DNA of 64,000 nt from Hermatobates lingyangjiaoensis (Eukaryota; Arthropoda; Insecta; Hemiptera; Hermatobatidae): assembly GCA_026182355.1 (NCBI GenBank), contig JAPFBL010000069.1, forward strand, positions 1,276,001-1,340,000, read 5' to 3'. Below, in pieces: positions 1 to 13,195 of the stretch (position 1 is its first letter; each line of letters opens with the position of its first letter). Made by a program: the position numbers and the translations under genes. A model generated the notes under the pieces. The model saw only the letters and a program-made list of their open reading frames with translations, ran no database searches and was not told the DNA's origin.

Positions 1-90
1 CATTATACAATAATGGATCCCTTGGAAATAAAATTGTAATTATTATATAAAGTATTTTTTTTAAACAAAATAAGGTATATAACAAATTTC

Positions 91-170
91 CATTACTTGT
101 CCAGTCTGTTATAGTGTGGTATTTACTCATTATTGGGAATTTTAACAACAATTAAGTATCCACACAAAGG
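91..170 (+). repeat. Interspersed repeat L, copy 1
   Basis: The core GTTATAGTGTGGTATTTACT recurs at 32881-32960 in the same orientation with the same order of flanking blocks (ATTACTTGT before, CCACACAAA after). It also appears reverse-complemented at 28531-28580, and a short part at 42738-42760. The family is unidentified. Confidence 0.6.
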
Positions 171-420
171 ATCTTTAAGTTAAAACTAACAACGCATTTT
201 GAGCAATGAGTGTTGTTACACCTAAATTGGGTGTTGCTATTGGGTTTATAGCATAACAGGTTTACTGTTGACATTTTGACACATAGGTTAGTGAGAAAAC
301 TTTCAGTAGTTAAAAATTTTAAAACGGAAAAACTAAGTATTACATTAAGATAATTTTACAAAAATAATTTTTGTCTTTCTACTTCTCAGTCGATACTTTT
401 AATACACTATATACATATAG

Positions 421-475
421 TGTTTTAAAATATATATATATATATTTTATATATATATATTATATATATATACAG
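421..475. repeat. (TA)n tract
   Basis: Almost pure alternating TA with short interruptions. No foldback adjoins this tract. Confidence 0.9.
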
Positions 476-1089
476 TCTTTTTTAATGTTTATAGTATCGT
501 TAGTGCAAAGGTAGTATGGTTTATTGTCTAGCCGGAGTACTGCAGCAATTATTTCCTGCTTGACCAGCTACCTTATTAAGATATACTATCACTTGACACT
601 CTTCAGCCTTTCATGTTACTATAATTAAAGTATAGTAACCCGGAAAATATCAAATTCGATTCACACATCCTGAGCTTGGTTTCAGACGTAAAATCACGTC
701 TGAGTGTTGGCACTTGCGGGTGTTTTTATTTTGTTTGTTTTTTTTTTCAAGTTTCTCACAGGCAATACCCTGCCATGAGAAAATTTATTTATTTTCCGTA
801 CATGCACCACTTGTAGCTTAACATGTATTATACATTAAATTTTACAGTAGAGATATATTAAACTAAATATTGTAGGTTTTTTTCCTTTCTTATACTGTTT
901 AACAGTTCAATATATATCTAAGTAATTTATTTAGTAATCGTTGAAATAGTTGTTTAATCTATTTACTTTAATAACATAGTTTTGGTATAGTTCATACCTT
1001 TTTGGTGCTAATATGCTCCACCTGCATTTAGGTGATCCACTGTTTGTATATAATTTCCAAAGCAGGCACGAAAGTTTTATTTCATTATT

Positions 1090-2480
1090 CTATGTCTGTT
1101 GAGATACTTCTAGAATTTTTCGTTTACTATATGGAATTGTGTAATTTTCCAGTGAATTAGTAGGTTTTTCAATCCTAATCAGTATTTTGTTGTGAGGAAA
1201 TACTTTTTGTCATAAGCCCTTTTGTAGAGTTTGCCACAATGTCTCCCATTGTCGATAGCATCTTTCTTTTACCAACTCTGTCAAAAATGTACAGGTAGAG
1301 TGCATATTCTGTTGAGATTTTATTATCTGCGGCTGCCTCTTTCTCTAGTTTACCGGCTCTTTCATTTTCATGAATACCAGTGTATGCTTTCACCCAAGTA
1401 AAGTCAATTCGAACTCTGTTTCATAACCTTTTCAAAGCACAATATATCTTTAGTTTAATTGGCTGATGATTTTGATCTTTAAAGACAATTTAAACTGGTT
1501 TACTGTCTATATTTATTATTATTGAACAATTGATAGCTGTTTGTTCTTCTACCCATCTGATAGCCTTCAAATTTCAAAATAAGTCCTGTACTATTCTCCT
1601 GCTAGTCTAAATTTAGATTCTGTTATTAATATACTATTTTACTAAATAAAAAAAGAGCATTCCACGTTTTTTAGTCTTACTGTATAAGCTTTTTGCCAGT
1701 ACGGTTCATTGTGAACATCTAAGAAGTTGTTAGGTATTATTGCTGGGTGTAGCCAGAATTTAGGTTTCACTGGCTTCTCTAAGCTCTAAATCCATTATTT
1801 TTTTGTTTTTCCGCTTTTATGTTTAAGGGAGTTATTCCCGCAATAACGCATGAGGCATGATATAATTTTTTTCTGTAGGATCCTGATCATTCATATGGCT
1901 AAAAAAACTTTGAACCCTTTCAAATTTAATTCTGTTTATTCCTTCTTTAAGGAGTCAGTCGAAACAGGAACACAGTATAATAGCATAACCAAGAAGGTAT
2001 CCATATAGATTGTTCGCACTGTTTTCTGATTAAGTCACCAGTGAACTTTCGCAACTCTTGTCAGTCTCTTTACCACTCCTATGCTTTTTCCGCCATATGT
2101 CACGAGATTGTACCATGAGAGTTAGCTGTCAATAACGACACCCAAATACTTGAGCTTACTTGTCTCAATTGTTGACCTTCCAAGATTAAACTAATTCTTG
2201 GTGTTCCTCTTTTCTTGTTGATATGTAAAACTTCTGATTTTCATTAATTAAATACTATATTACTCTTCTCAGACCAATTACGTATTATTTCAAGGACTCT
2301 CATATTGCATTTATCCCAATGTCTAACATTGATTTTCCAGCGTCCAGACATATGAATTCATCCGCAAAGTCTACTGCTTGCGATATGGAGGTTACTGTAG
2401 TTTCAATTAATTTAAGAGTTTTACCCAGTATCCTGGGATACTGGAGGACCCCTGAAGACAGCCCTTAGAAATAGTTGCTT
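1090..2480 (-). pseudogene. Decayed non-LTR retrotransposon (R1-like): RT tail and RNase H
   Basis: Read on the minus strand, about 2475-2300 gives degenerate reverse-transcriptase blocks, including a box reading VDFADEF (cf. the catalytic FADD). At about 2150 a block resembles the KYLGVVID..LSW motif after the RT core. The clearest part is 1175-1400: TWVKAYTGIHENERAGKLEK followed by EAAADNK matches the C-terminal RNase H pattern W-V-K-A-H-x-G-I-x-x-N-E-x-A-D-x-L-A-K-E-A-A of R1/jockey-type LINEs. Upstream, around 1400-1600, frames are broken but IVFKDQNHQPIKLKIYCALK-like residues keep the RNase H order. Multiple stops and frameshifts make this a dead copy. Assignment to the R1 group rather than another RNase H-bearing clade is tentative. 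No poly(A) tail or target-site duplication was found. Confidence 0.65.
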
Positions 2481-2530
2481 GTTTCGTAATAACTTTTGTT
2501 AAAATAATAGCTCTTTAATCTTTAAAAAAA

Positions 2531-2580
2531 ATCTGGAGTGGCCTACACTCTACTTTACTATAAGTAACGTAATATCAAAT
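2531..2580 (+). repeat. Interspersed repeat Z, copy 1
   Basis: Shares GGAGTGGCCTACACTC and then a CTTTACTATAAGTAA-like block with copies at 14748, 45823, 47101 and 47530, and inverted copies near 20820 and 24806. The first block is itself a small hairpin (GAGTG..CACTC). It is probably one end of an old DNA transposon; the family is unknown. Confidence 0.5.
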
Positions 2581-4189
2581 TTCATGAGTATATAACACAT
2601 TACGTCTCATTTAAGCATAACGTAAACATCTAAATGGGATATGATTATTCGTCTACCTGAGGTAGTACAGATAGTTATTGAAGGACATATCAATATATAA
2701 GCTTATTTTTGTACATCACACAGCTGATGCAAATAATTTCATTAGTATAACTACAGCAGTAATAACATTTTTGAAAAACCAAAGTGAACATTTCTTGATA
2801 CGAAATGTCTACAAGAGAGCATGGCTTCTGTTCAAATAGCCAGTGGATTTCATACATCGTTTACTTGACATCCTTCTACATTGAATATTAAAGTAAAATT
2901 TTCAAATAAACTATTGAAATTGTTCCTTTATAAATATCAATTTTATCTCAGTGGATTCGCTGAAAAAATTTCTAAGTCAATGTAAACAATGTAAAAAAAT
3001 ATAAATAATTCGACAAGTATAGCAGGTGATCTCTTACTCTAGGATAAACAAACAGTTTTTATAGTGTTATTGCTCTTTCCCGTAATTGAAACTTCATGAT
3101 TTTTTTTTTATGAATTGCTAATTTTTTGTTCCATTTTTGTTCAAATTTTCATTATTTTGTAATGAGCTGTTTAGCGTCAAAAAAACATTTTCTGAAAACA
3201 GATATCGTCCTGTAACTTAGAACTAATGAATGTTGTTCTGATTCTGAATTCTAAGTTCTATTTAATATTTATATATATATGAGTGACCTTATAAATAAAT
3301 TGTCTTTCAGATTTAAAGTTTAATCTGGAACAGCAATGAATTAATTCAAACTCCGTTTAGTTAATCGGTTAATATCAGCTGATAATAATATTAGGTAAAG
3401 GATAATACTAAATTACAACGATAACATTTAATGTTGATATATCAAGTACAATAATTATTAAATTTCATATTAGTTATACGCTTATGCAAATAGATATATC
3501 TTTATACGATCTATATATGATTATAAATCAATTAATAATATTATTCGTAATTGAAGTTCACTGGTACTTAAATGGCTGTTAGGTGAATATCAAAATGTAA
3601 TCAAATATATAAGAAGTATGTTAATATATTTAATTTGCCAATATAACCAGATTGAGCTATATTAATTGTTAAGTAATTGTATTTAATACAAACTTATAAT
3701 GAAGTAAATGAAAGTTTTTTTTTGGCTAAATTTGTTTGAGTAGTGGTATTCAGTCATTGATATTCATATGGGCAAATTGCGTTTTTAGTGAATAACGGTA
3801 TATTTGAACTTGGTTCATATTGTTTAGGGTGATAAACTAAAAATGGTTAACCGTATGGCTGAACTATATTGCTAAATACATTATTTTGATATTCAGAAAC
3901 TAAGTTTCATTCTTTACTTCCTATAGTAAAGAGTTTCTCAAGTAAAACAGTATCTCTAAACAAAGTTACTGACAATTTCTTGAATCTAAGTTACTTTGAC
4001 TTTCATTTACATCTGCAAGTTGTGTTGGAAATTATATTTTTTGATGTAGGTCTGCGCATGACTAAACATTTCTGAAAGAATCTACATATGATATAGTACA
4101 AGAAAAAAAAAGATAAGAAGTTTTTGATATTTTGATAAAGATTTGATAGAATATGTGAAATAATTGGTGGATAATTTTGGAAGAAGGAA
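2581..4189. other. AT-rich stretch, nothing supported
   Basis: Poly-T/poly-A runs and short TA tracts only. No open frame, repeat partner or RNA motif was recognised. Confidence 0.6.
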
Positions 4190-4400
4190 GATTTGTGGCG
4201 CGTGTGAGGTGCGATTGCTAGCTAGCGCGTATGTAAATAGGGCAATTGAACCGGCTTGGCGAGATCAGGCCGTCTAAATTTGGTGCGTAGGCCCCACGTG
4301 TGAGTGTGTGTATGCCCACGTGCGCTCGTCGGTGTGTGCGTGCATGGCACACGTGTACACCCCGCCCCACCACCTATGCACATTCCTTCCATGATCCACT
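4190..4400. other. GC-richer island in AT-rich DNA
   Basis: Clearly higher GC and CpG than its flanks, with GTGCG/CACGTG-type words. A weaker patch of similar texture lies at 8870-8960. A 66-codon frame begins at 4300 but is low-complexity (Cys/His/Pro/Ser/Thr-rich) and does not look like a protein. No promoter elements or RNA gene were recognised. Confidence 0.35.
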
Positions 4401-5121
4401 TACCCCCTCCTTCATTATCATAATTTCTTCACTGCCCCCTCCCCAAACAACACTGTCTCTTTTCAATACATCAGAAATCCATTCATCTAGCTCACTCTGA
4501 CATCTAATCAATATTAGTCAGTTATTACTAAATTGTCATTATATCAACTGATATTTTGTATATTTTTCATCATCTGTATTTCCACTTTAAACCAAAACAC
4601 TTTTGCATGTTTACTTCTTGAAACATAATTAATTTGTAACTTACTTTTCAATCATGATTCTACAGATAGGATTAATGTTGATTATTACAGTAATAAAAAA
4701 GTGTATTTGATATCACAGGTTTTTCTATCTGTTTTATTCTACATACTACATGTATTTTTAAAATAAATTTAACAAACAGAGAAAATACTTTAGATACAAT
4801 TGATAAACAAACAAATTAATCAGACTTCATCAGTTTTTCACAGCACCCATTGTCTATTAATTAATAATGTATAAAGCAATCCAGTAATTAAAAAAATACA
4901 TTGTTTTGCTTGAATATGTCATCAGGTTTTTATAAGACACAAGCCGTTATATATTACACCTATGACGCAAATCAATTCGTAACAAATATTCGTAAAAAAG
5001 ATACTTTTAATAATGATGTTATAAATTTTCAAACCAATGGTCAGTGATCATATCAAGCAAAAATACTGGTCCTTTATCAACACTGCTCTAAATACACCAA
5101 CTGAGTTCTAGACACCAACCA

Positions 5122-5123
<2 letters not shown>

Positions 5124-5186
<63 letters not shown>
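5124..5186. repeat. Compound (CA)n-(TA)n microsatellite
   Basis: A CA run passes directly into a TA run, which abuts foldback A1. The same (CA)n-(TA)n order recurs at 41081-41134. Confidence 0.95.
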
Positions 5187-5190
<4 letters not shown>

Positions 5191-5382
5191 GGAAAACAAG
5201 ACTAAGATCTTTCAACCGTAACAAGCGGTCTTCGTCAGAGTCAAAAACCCAACAGTTGGGTTTTTTGACTCTGACGAAGACAGCTTGTTGCGGTTGAAAG
5301 ATCTTAGTCTTGTTTTCCCATTTGTTATTGTGGTTTGATCATTGATTGTTATTTCACGTGTTTATGTGAAATCTTTATATAT
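5187..5382 (-). mobile_element. Foldback element A1 with two hammerhead-like arms
   Basis: An inverted repeat. The left arm runs AAAATGGGAAAACAAGAC to GACTCTGAC-complement at about 5240. The right arm runs from 5257 (GACTCTGACGAAGAC) through GGTTGAAAGATCTTAG and on to TTTATGTGAAATCTTT near 5377. The right arm is longer, and the left arm is cut short where it meets (TA)n. Each arm carries CTGACGA, a GACC/GGTT-type stem, GAAA and the palindrome AGATCT. The right arm has small departures (ACAGC, TTGCGG). (TA)n tracts flank both sides. Orientation is given so that the family's constant start AAAGATTTCAC is 5'. Confidence 0.8.
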
Positions 5383-5429
5383 ATATATATATAATATATA
5401 TATATATACGTTTCACGATGAATCACAAA

Positions 5430-5600
5430 CACAGAACTAAGGGACAAACACACTTACTGTCTCTAATTTTCGGTTGAACCGTCATCATGAGAGTTGAGAA
5501 AGAGACACCAAGCGCACTTGTGAAACGACAGTTGGAGACCAACAGTGTTGTCACACGCGTGCCCGGTTCAAGTGAGGTAAGAGAAATGAACTAAGAATAA
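5430..5600 (-). repeat. Hammerhead-like repeat B1
   Basis: On the minus strand it reads CATGATGACGGTTCAACCGAAAATTAG, here split as ATGATGA / C / GGT-TCA-ACC / GAAA / AATT / A. The first core base is A instead of C. The flank sharing CAAGTGCGCTTGGTGT and GGAGACC blocks matches B3 (30.6 kb) and B4 (45.6 kb). Confidence 0.65.
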
Positions 5601-5864
5601 GCAAAGAAATAGAAAGTGAAAATGAAGAAAATTAGGAAATATAAATAATAAAAACTTAAAAGATAATAATGAAGAAAATAAGAGGAAAATAGCTGAAACA
5701 AAATAAAATCCAGGAATATGAATAATAGATACTTAATGAAGATGATTGGAATAAAGTTGTAAAAATAATAATTTAAGATAAAAATGAAAGGATGATAATC
5801 AAAAAATAATAATAGTCAAAGGTAAACTAATCTCTAACCATTCAGAACAGCCGTTCTGAAACAC

Positions 5865-5945
5865 ACTTACAAACTTAAATTTTTGGGCAATCCGTCTACA
5901 GGAGAAAAGAGAAAGAGAGACCAAGCACGTTATAGATGCAACGGC
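5865..5945 (-). repeat. Degenerate hammerhead-like repeat B2
   Basis: A diverged copy of B1, about 400 bp away in the same orientation. On the minus strand it has CTGTAGACGGATTGCCC followed by AAAAATTTAAG in place of the GAAA box. The AGAGAGACCAAGC-type flank is kept. It is expected to be inactive. Confidence 0.5.
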
Positions 5946-8900
5946 AAATAACCCAAGTACCCAAGTTATATATATATATTGTATAATTAAAGTTACATCT
6001 ACTTTGGTACTTTGATATGAAGATGTCATTGTTGAAGTGGTAGTATGCGATGTCAGTTTACAGAAGAGTATTATGAGAGTGTCGGTACATCAATGTACTA
6101 TGATAATGTAATATAATCATAAATGTACTATTAGCGATGCCAATTACACATAAGGATGTTTACTTTATACCAATAAAGTATTCATTTCTTTTGAAGATGA
6201 AATCAGTTCAAGTACTTTACCAGCAGCAGATTAGACACTATCAAAAATTATTGATTTAATTTTAATAGTTCTATCGTATCTACTTCATCAGTTTCTAATT
6301 CGACGCTTTTACTGTTCCTACTTGCCATTGAATTTATCAATAGTCTGAATAAGTCGGCAGTTGTCAACAATGGTCTTGCAAACAGATAAGGCAGCATCGA
6401 CTACAACCAGCAGAATAGTATGGTAACCAAATCAAGAGAAGGTTACAGATGTACAACGGCAGAGTGATTTGTTTGCTTCTGGTTATGCACTTCCTCCAAA
6501 ACCGGTCATGCTTTGAAAGTAATTTATGATGTAAGGAGGTGTAATTTATCTGATAATATTTCTAACTACCTCTGTTGTGCTATCGATGGTAATTCCCATT
6601 AATTAATAAATTATGCAATATATTGCCTATATAAGTCATTATCATTGAGTATCTTCGTTTTCTATCGTAAGAAAGGTCTGGTTTCTACATAAACCATAAA
6701 AATTTATTCATGTGTCAATTTGTTAAGAAAGGCAATAAAGTTATTCACAAATTTCTTCACTTTTCATTTTCTATTAGTGATTGCATTGTTTTTCTATTCT
6801 TATTATTCTTTGCATGCCACTTGTAATAATGTGAATTACTTACTTGTTTAGTTTTATTCCGTTTGTTTGGATGTGAATCTTTAAAAAGCATTGATTTTGT
6901 TTTTAAATATTTTTTTTATTTTTTCGTTACTGAGTTTCGTATTTCGGTTAGTATTTAAGAAATTTGAGAAAGAATAAAAGTTAATGAAAAGAAAAAAAAA
7001 AGATATTATAAATTAGAAGAGCAGAAAGAAAACCCCAGAAAAAGATGGTACTTCAAGGATGTCAGATAGATGTGAAGGGAAGGATTAAAGATCAAAGAGA
7101 ATCTCCCCTTCAACAAAAGAATCGCGACAGAAGGAAATTATGAATCAAGAATTCAAAGAGTTATTCAACAGACTACCAGAAAAACAACACTAACCTCATG
7201 GAAACCAAGAAACATTGAAATTGACTGAAAACAGTCACCTTATTGATAAAGTAAAGCATTAAGGAACTCGAAACAAATGATTGACGCAGATCTCATTTTT
7301 CAGTGACTCAGTTTTCATGCACTAAGCAACATCTAAATCATTCTTAACCACTACAAAGAACAAATCAAAAAGTGATAATAATCATCAATTTGTAAATAAA
7401 AAAGTTTTACTCCTATACGAACACCTGGATGGAATCAACTTGTCCATTTCTTAGTCGCAGAGACTGTGTTGTAAAATAAATTCTAGAAGAAACTCCTCTA
7501 CTCTTAAGTAACTTTTCGCTGATTAAAAAAAAACCTAAATTAGTTTATTCTTCACATTTACTGTTTATGTATTTTATACATAGGTGAGTTTCCTAGGACA
7601 AAAATTCTAGATCCTTCTATATTTTGTATAGTCATGATAATTAAACAATAATTGATATGATTTTAGTACATATGACCCAGTGGTCAACCATAATAAAGTT
7701 TTTAGTCTACCCTGACCATATGAAAGAGTGAGCAGAACTTAGAAGTGCTGGGAAAGTAAATGAAATATAGTGGAAAATAATTGTCAACAAAAAATAAGGA
7801 ATTTCATACAAGAATGCATATTAGGATATCAATCATGAAGTGCTGACGTTAGCGATAATATTAGTACTTTGTAATATTGCCGTAAGATATCAGTTTATGA
7901 AATAACCATATTTCTTTGAAGGGTTCATTGTTTCCTATAAACTTTCAATTAACGCAGAGGATCAGATTGATTGGAAAACTTTCCGAAAGATGTAAAAGGT
8001 TTCGATTTTTTGCCTTTTACCTCACAAATAGTTAAAAAATTTCGTTACGTCTATAACTCTTATATTCTTTTTAATTCCCAGTCACAATACAATATTGAAA
8101 GAAAAAGCATTCATTATTTCTTGTTTGTACTACAAGATTTTTTAAATTTTTTAATATTTTTTTTTATTTTACAGAAACTGATTTGATATATTAAGATGCT
8201 AAAACTAAGGGCAAGCATATTTTAAATTTCAAAATTTGTATTAGTAAACATTTAACAAGCAGATAGTTAGATGGTCAAGAGCCAAAAATTATCCCAACGC
8301 CACGAACTAATAAAGAGAGTTTGCTACGACGCTAATATGGCCCATTCAATTGATTTATATCCAAATGAAATCTCTTCCAATTCGTACATCGAAGCCTGAT
8401 GAAGATATAGTAGAATTAAGGAAAAATCAATTATATTCAATGTTCATTCACAACAAAGTAATACATTTTGGTCATCCAAGCATTAAAAACACTACCTTTT
8501 GACTTTACTTGAATTCGATGAAATCTATTGATGGTTGTTTTAAGTTAGCGTGTAGTATTTATAAACGACTTAAAATGACATTATGCGACTTATTTATTGA
8601 TCCTCCTACACATTTGAAAGCATAATAAAATCTAATATTAGATGGCAATTCTGTTATTTAACAGGTTATTTCTGGAATTAAAACAGAAGTTGAACCCTTT
8701 AAATTGCCAATATATGGGAGTTTAGTATTTTTATATTAACATCATTTTAACTTTAAGAATTTATTACTTCCTTTAAAAGAGCTTATGGATGGTAGGCTTT
8801 TGAACATATGAGAGAAAGAGTTTTGTTGAAGAAGAACTAAGTAAAGATAGTTTTGTAATAATGGTCAAGCAGGCGGGGAAATCGAGTGTCGTGGCAAGAG

Positions 8901-9350
8901 AGAAACAGAAATAGCGCGTGTTGTATCACATGTGTACGGCCACGTGTTCCCGTGCCTATACACTAGGCCCCTCTTCATTGCAGCTCAAAATATCACTTGA
9001 TGCCACCCTCATATCAACGAAACCACCAAGCCCTTGTGTTCATTTAAAATCAACTGTTTATCGAGAAAGCTCCCATCTGTTCGTTTACCCGAAGAAATTG
9101 ATAGAACAGTTATATACAGCAAACATTAACAATTTAATTAAGTACTAACAAACACACTTCAATATGATTACATATTATCCTGCCGTTAATCATAACGCGT
9201 TACATAGATCACAATTTTAACTTATAATTTTAAAATAAATGATTCAATACAGCTTACTATTTTGCAGTTGGATGATTTGTTTCAAAGCCCACTTATAGGC
9301 GTCCACTTTTAGTACAACTTTAGTAGTTCATGTATATTTAATATAAAATT
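5946..9350. other. AT-rich stretch with no recognised gene
   Basis: Only short spurious frames and homopolymer runs. A CTGATGA word at about 8396 lacks the stem and GAAA box. The 8870-9060 segment is somewhat GC-richer, with no recognisable function. Confidence 0.5.
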
Positions 9351-9609
9351 CAAAATGGGTTTCTTGAAGATTTGGTCAAAAGAATAAACTAATCCTGATT
9401 ATAGGCCGACGTTTTACCAAAAATTGTTTCATATTTTCAAAGTTTTTTTTTTTGAAGGAAAACTATTTAAGTTTGATAAATGCATCTAACTTTAATAGTT
9501 TTTCTTCAAAAAAAAAGCCTTTAAAAAACAATTTTTGGCGAAACATTGACTTATAATCAGGAGTAGCTAATTCATTGGACCAAATCATCAAGAAACCCAT
9601 TTTGTTTTT
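9351..9609. repeat. Large imperfect palindrome H3
   Basis: The left arm starts CAAAATGGGTTTCTTGAAGA and the right arm ends with its diverged complement at 9609; the centre is near 9480. The left arm read on minus contains AAAACGTCGGCC, and the right arm on plus contains GGCGAAACATTG, both remnants of GAAA plus an ACGT palindrome. Shared TTGACCAAATC words link it to the H family (21.6 kb, 48.9 kb). Confidence 0.6.
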
Positions 9610-9642
9610 AAGAATCATTGGTTGAAAAGCTATATCAATACA

Positions 9643-9676
9643 GCTTCTCGACAAATACGACGAAACGTCAGTGAAT
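9643..9676 (+). ncRNA. Degenerate hammerhead-like motif D2
   Basis: GACAAATACGACGAAACGTC resembles D1 at 58.9 kb, including the CAAATA loop, GAC-GAAA and ACGT-C, but the CTGAAGA box has decayed to CTTCTCG. It lies just after palindrome H3. Confidence 0.35.
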
Positions 9677-9699
9677 GGAGTAATTTCAATCAAAAGACC

Positions 9700-10599
9700 T
9701 CAACCCTAAACAAAAAGAACTATATATTAATAGATTTCATATAGTTACTTGCCACCCATTTTAGATATGAATGAGTCACATTGCCGGCTTGATTCTATAT
9801 AAGAAAATCTGAATTTTTCTAAACTGAAGTTTATGAGAGCTGGTACTTCTAAGTACCCGACTGAAATAGTCTCAGGGTTCTCAAATTTACAACAGCTTCA
9901 AAGAGTGGTATACATTCGTTTTTCCATATACCAACAAAAATCTAGAGTCATGGCCAAGATCAAGTTCCAGACTTTTACTACTTATTAGCACAACTGACCC
10001 CAAACACATACGTAGCAAGTTATTAAATACGAAGTATATCTACAAAACTTATAAAAAAATTACTTTATACAACGAAAGTAAATGGGACCTATAAATTTCA
10101 TCTTTTTGCATAAGAGATTTCTTTCTAATGAAAGAATATATATTGAAACTTCTAAAATACAGTAAAAAATCCAGAAATAGGATTAAAATAATTCAAAAAA
10201 CCAAAAGAATTAGTTTTCATCAGAGTCTCATTCATACTAACAAATATCAGTTTTTGCGGATGAAATATCAGACTTTTATCTGATTTCTTACTGTGCTTTG
10301 GACTTTAATATTATAATATAAATAATACATTTATGTATATTAAATATAATATTAAAATTATTAGCACTTTCAGCATGATCAATATCTTTTTTATTGCTAC
10401 TAATTTTCTAGCAATGTAGCATTGAACTATAGTAGTTCTATAGTACAATGGACGTACGTTCAATAGTACGTTTATCATAGACATGTGCTCAACTGAATAA
10501 GTGTGAAGTGGAAGGGTGGACTCGAAAAAGTCATGAATGTTTAAATTACTGCGAGAACTATCACAGCAAACTTATGTAATATTGATCACTACGATAAAT
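9700..10599. other. AT-rich stretch, nothing supported
   Basis: No gene. Words near 9755-9800 (GAGTCACATTGCC) resemble the 3' flank of SINE copy S4 and may be a small remnant. Confidence 0.4.
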
Positions 10600-10632
10600 A
10601 TGAGCTTTCGACCTTGTTTGCCATCTTCAGGT
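10600..10632 (-). ncRNA. Hammerhead-like motif C1
   Basis: On the minus strand: CTGAAGA / T / GGC..GGTC region / GAAA / AGCT / C. Stem II is short and weak (G-C, G-U, C-G). The AGCT palindrome followed by C matches the helix III and cleavage-site layout seen in the other families. It is a single motif with no inverted partner nearby. Confidence 0.4.
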
Positions 10633-11481
10633 GATTGTTAACTGATCAACAAATTTCTAAAATATAGAAATCTAAACTGATAATGGTGATTGGTTTAAAA
10701 GGCAGAAAGATTACAATATGAGGCATTATAGTTGGATGAGAATAAGAAGTAGGCATCGAGATGTCGTTTGTTTAGCGTCACATGGTGTCTCGTCACCTTG
10801 TAACGTTAATAAGCTTGGCACTTCCCTACAATAAGTCAGAAATTTTATTTCTCTGTGAAAGGAACTATTCCTGAAAATATTTTAGCTCTGAGATCTACTC
10901 AACAATGCTAACTGTCAAGACTAATTTCAAGTGATCACAAAAATGTATATCGATTATAAATCCACCACCAATGGGTGGTCTCTCCACTTCTTTATTTCAT
11001 TTTTATGTAGCATACATCACTTGTTACCCCTTTAAGGGTAGTTGTAATATAATATAAATAAATAAAAAAAATATAAAAAGGAACTATTCAATAGTTCTCA
11101 GATTATTCAAACAAAATTACTGATTTTCATTAAAATATCACTCAAACTGACAAAGGTCAATGGTTTGTTGAAAAGTTTTAGCCATATTTCTGAATTGTTT
11201 ACAGAAGTGTTTTTAAAACTGTGTCAAAATTAATGGGTTTTATGGAACAGTTATATAAATAAACATAAAGATTTTATTTTCAATTTTATATAATAGAAAT
11301 CAATAAAGGTGTGAATGACACCTTATAGCAAGTTTACATGAAAAAATAACAAAAAAATGGAAAAAATCCTGCATGAGGAAGAAGGCCCATCGATCATGTG
11401 TACAGTGAATTAATATGCATAAGGTGCAGACCAGACATTGCTAAATAGTTTTTACATATTCACCGCCAATCGCCAGTGAGA

Positions 11482-11639
11482 GATCTTGTCATTTCTACTT
11501 GCTCTGTTATAAATAAATTAAGCAAAGGCAATTAAAGAAGTTTTTTCTATAATTTATTTACTTCCAATCTTTAAGTTGCATCTTAGGCAAACTACATCAC
11601 TTCTTCTTCAGAAGAAAGACTCCCTACTATTGGTAACCT
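11482..11639 (+). repeat. 158-bp direct repeat, left copy
   Basis: It begins GATCTTGTCATTTCTACTTG and ends TATTGGTAACCT. It is nearly identical to 12960-13117, with about three mismatches in 158. Two close direct repeats around about 1.3 kb suggest pLTRs or LTRs of a small element. On minus it carries CTGAAGA (11605-11611) but no following stem or GAAA box. No target-site duplication was found. Confidence 0.75.
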
Positions 11640-12959
11640 CTTTTGAAGCAGAACTTTAAAACATCCTTGATTTATTCTCATTCTATATAGTTGTACAGAA
11701 CATAATGAAAATCGTAAGCGTATAACCTCAGCTTTTAAGAAGCTTAGTTTAAAACCTAACATTGTTAATTCTTGGGTGTTCACCTTGGATATCACTAGTT
11801 GTGATTTATTCTACCTTAGCCTGATTTTCACATTACTTCACCTCTGTTTAAGTAATCACATGTGATAATTTGATTAGCACAGTAACTTACACATCGGTTT
11901 TCTTTCTTTCCTATTTCAAGAATACTTCAGGTTCAAATCTTGAGAGATTCCCACTTCTGATATGATAAGAACCGAAAAGGCCTCATCATTCTCTGAGGAA
12001 GTCCTTTTCAGTTTCTGGGTACTCAACCTTCCAATAACTTCGTCTTAAATTTGTTACATCATTATATATTGATTTCTTTTTATTAATTTTACTCATTTTT
12101 ACATTTCTGCTTTATTATTAATGAAACACACTATTTTCAATATTCTTTCAACTATTTACTTGTATTTTAACTTTAATTAATTTTATTTATTTTTTCTCAT
12201 ATACACTTATGCTCTGCTTTCTATTTTTTGACTTATTATTTCCCCCCCCCCCCTTCTCTTTATTTATCGTTTTTATAATTATTGTTTTTGTATTTTAATG
12301 TCCTCTTCAGCTACAGAATCACATTTTTGACTTTGGTTATTATCATTCTGAAACAGTCAACTAACCTCCTTGTATTTTAATTCTTGTGTATTCCTCATTT
12401 TTCCTGTAATTATTGTTAACAATTAACCATCGTTTATATACTCTTTGTTAAGTTTTATAATTAAGACGCAGCCACTAATTTATAATTAATTTATTTCATA
12501 TATTTTTTTAATTTGTATATTAAATGAAGTTATACCTTCATATATACAATTGAAGTTACATAATAAATTTATACTAAATCATATTACTATGAAAACGAGT
12601 ATAGTAATGTTTAAGCATTGACATAGTATATTATATAAATAAGTTACTAGTAATTTTGAGTTATGTTTAATAATCATCGTATAAATTGCGATGATGGTTT
12701 ACTATAAATTGCTTATAACAATATTTTTTAAATGTTTGATGAATTTTAGCTTTTAAAGAGGAAAATATGTTTAGACTACTAAATTAAAATTTAGAAGCTA
12801 TCAGAGCTATGTAAAGTTGTTGTTTTCAACATCTACACATGTTGACTTTTGTCTTCAACTGTTGTTCTTACGGTGAAAAGTGTGACTCATTTACTATTTG
12901 GTACCCATTTTAGTAACAAGTGAGTTTATAATGAACATTTCTCAGTTCATTATAGATCG
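11640..12959. other. Interior between the 158-bp direct repeats
   Basis: 1.3 kb with no recognisable coding domain. It includes a C11 run (12242-12252) and pyrimidine-rich sequence. If the flanking repeats are pLTRs, this would be a non-autonomous interior. Confidence 0.4.
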
Positions 12960-13117
12960 GATCTTGTCATTACTACTTGCTCTGTTATAAATAAATTAAG
13001 CAAAGGCAATTAAAAAAGTTTTTTCTATAATTTATTTACTTCCAATCTTTAAGTTGCATCTTAGGCAAACCACATCACTTCTTCTTCAGAAGAAAGACTC
13101 CCTACTATTGGTAACCT
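12960..13117 (+). repeat. 158-bp direct repeat, right copy
   Basis: Partner of 11482-11639 in the same orientation. Both copies start exactly at GATCTTG and end exactly at GGTAACCT, so the repeat has defined ends. Confidence 0.75.
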
Positions 13118-13124
13118 ATATGTT

Positions 13125-13195
13125 ACCTATGTCGAGAGTCTTAAATTTTACTTTACTCAAGTTTATTAGATTCGAGATCTTTAATAAGTAATGAA
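13125..13195 (-). repeat. SINE 3' remnant
   Basis: GAGAGTCTTAAATTTTACTTTACTC resembles the reverse complement of the 3' part of SINE S1 (CAAAATTTAGGACTTCC), as also seen in S2 and S4. Confidence 0.35.
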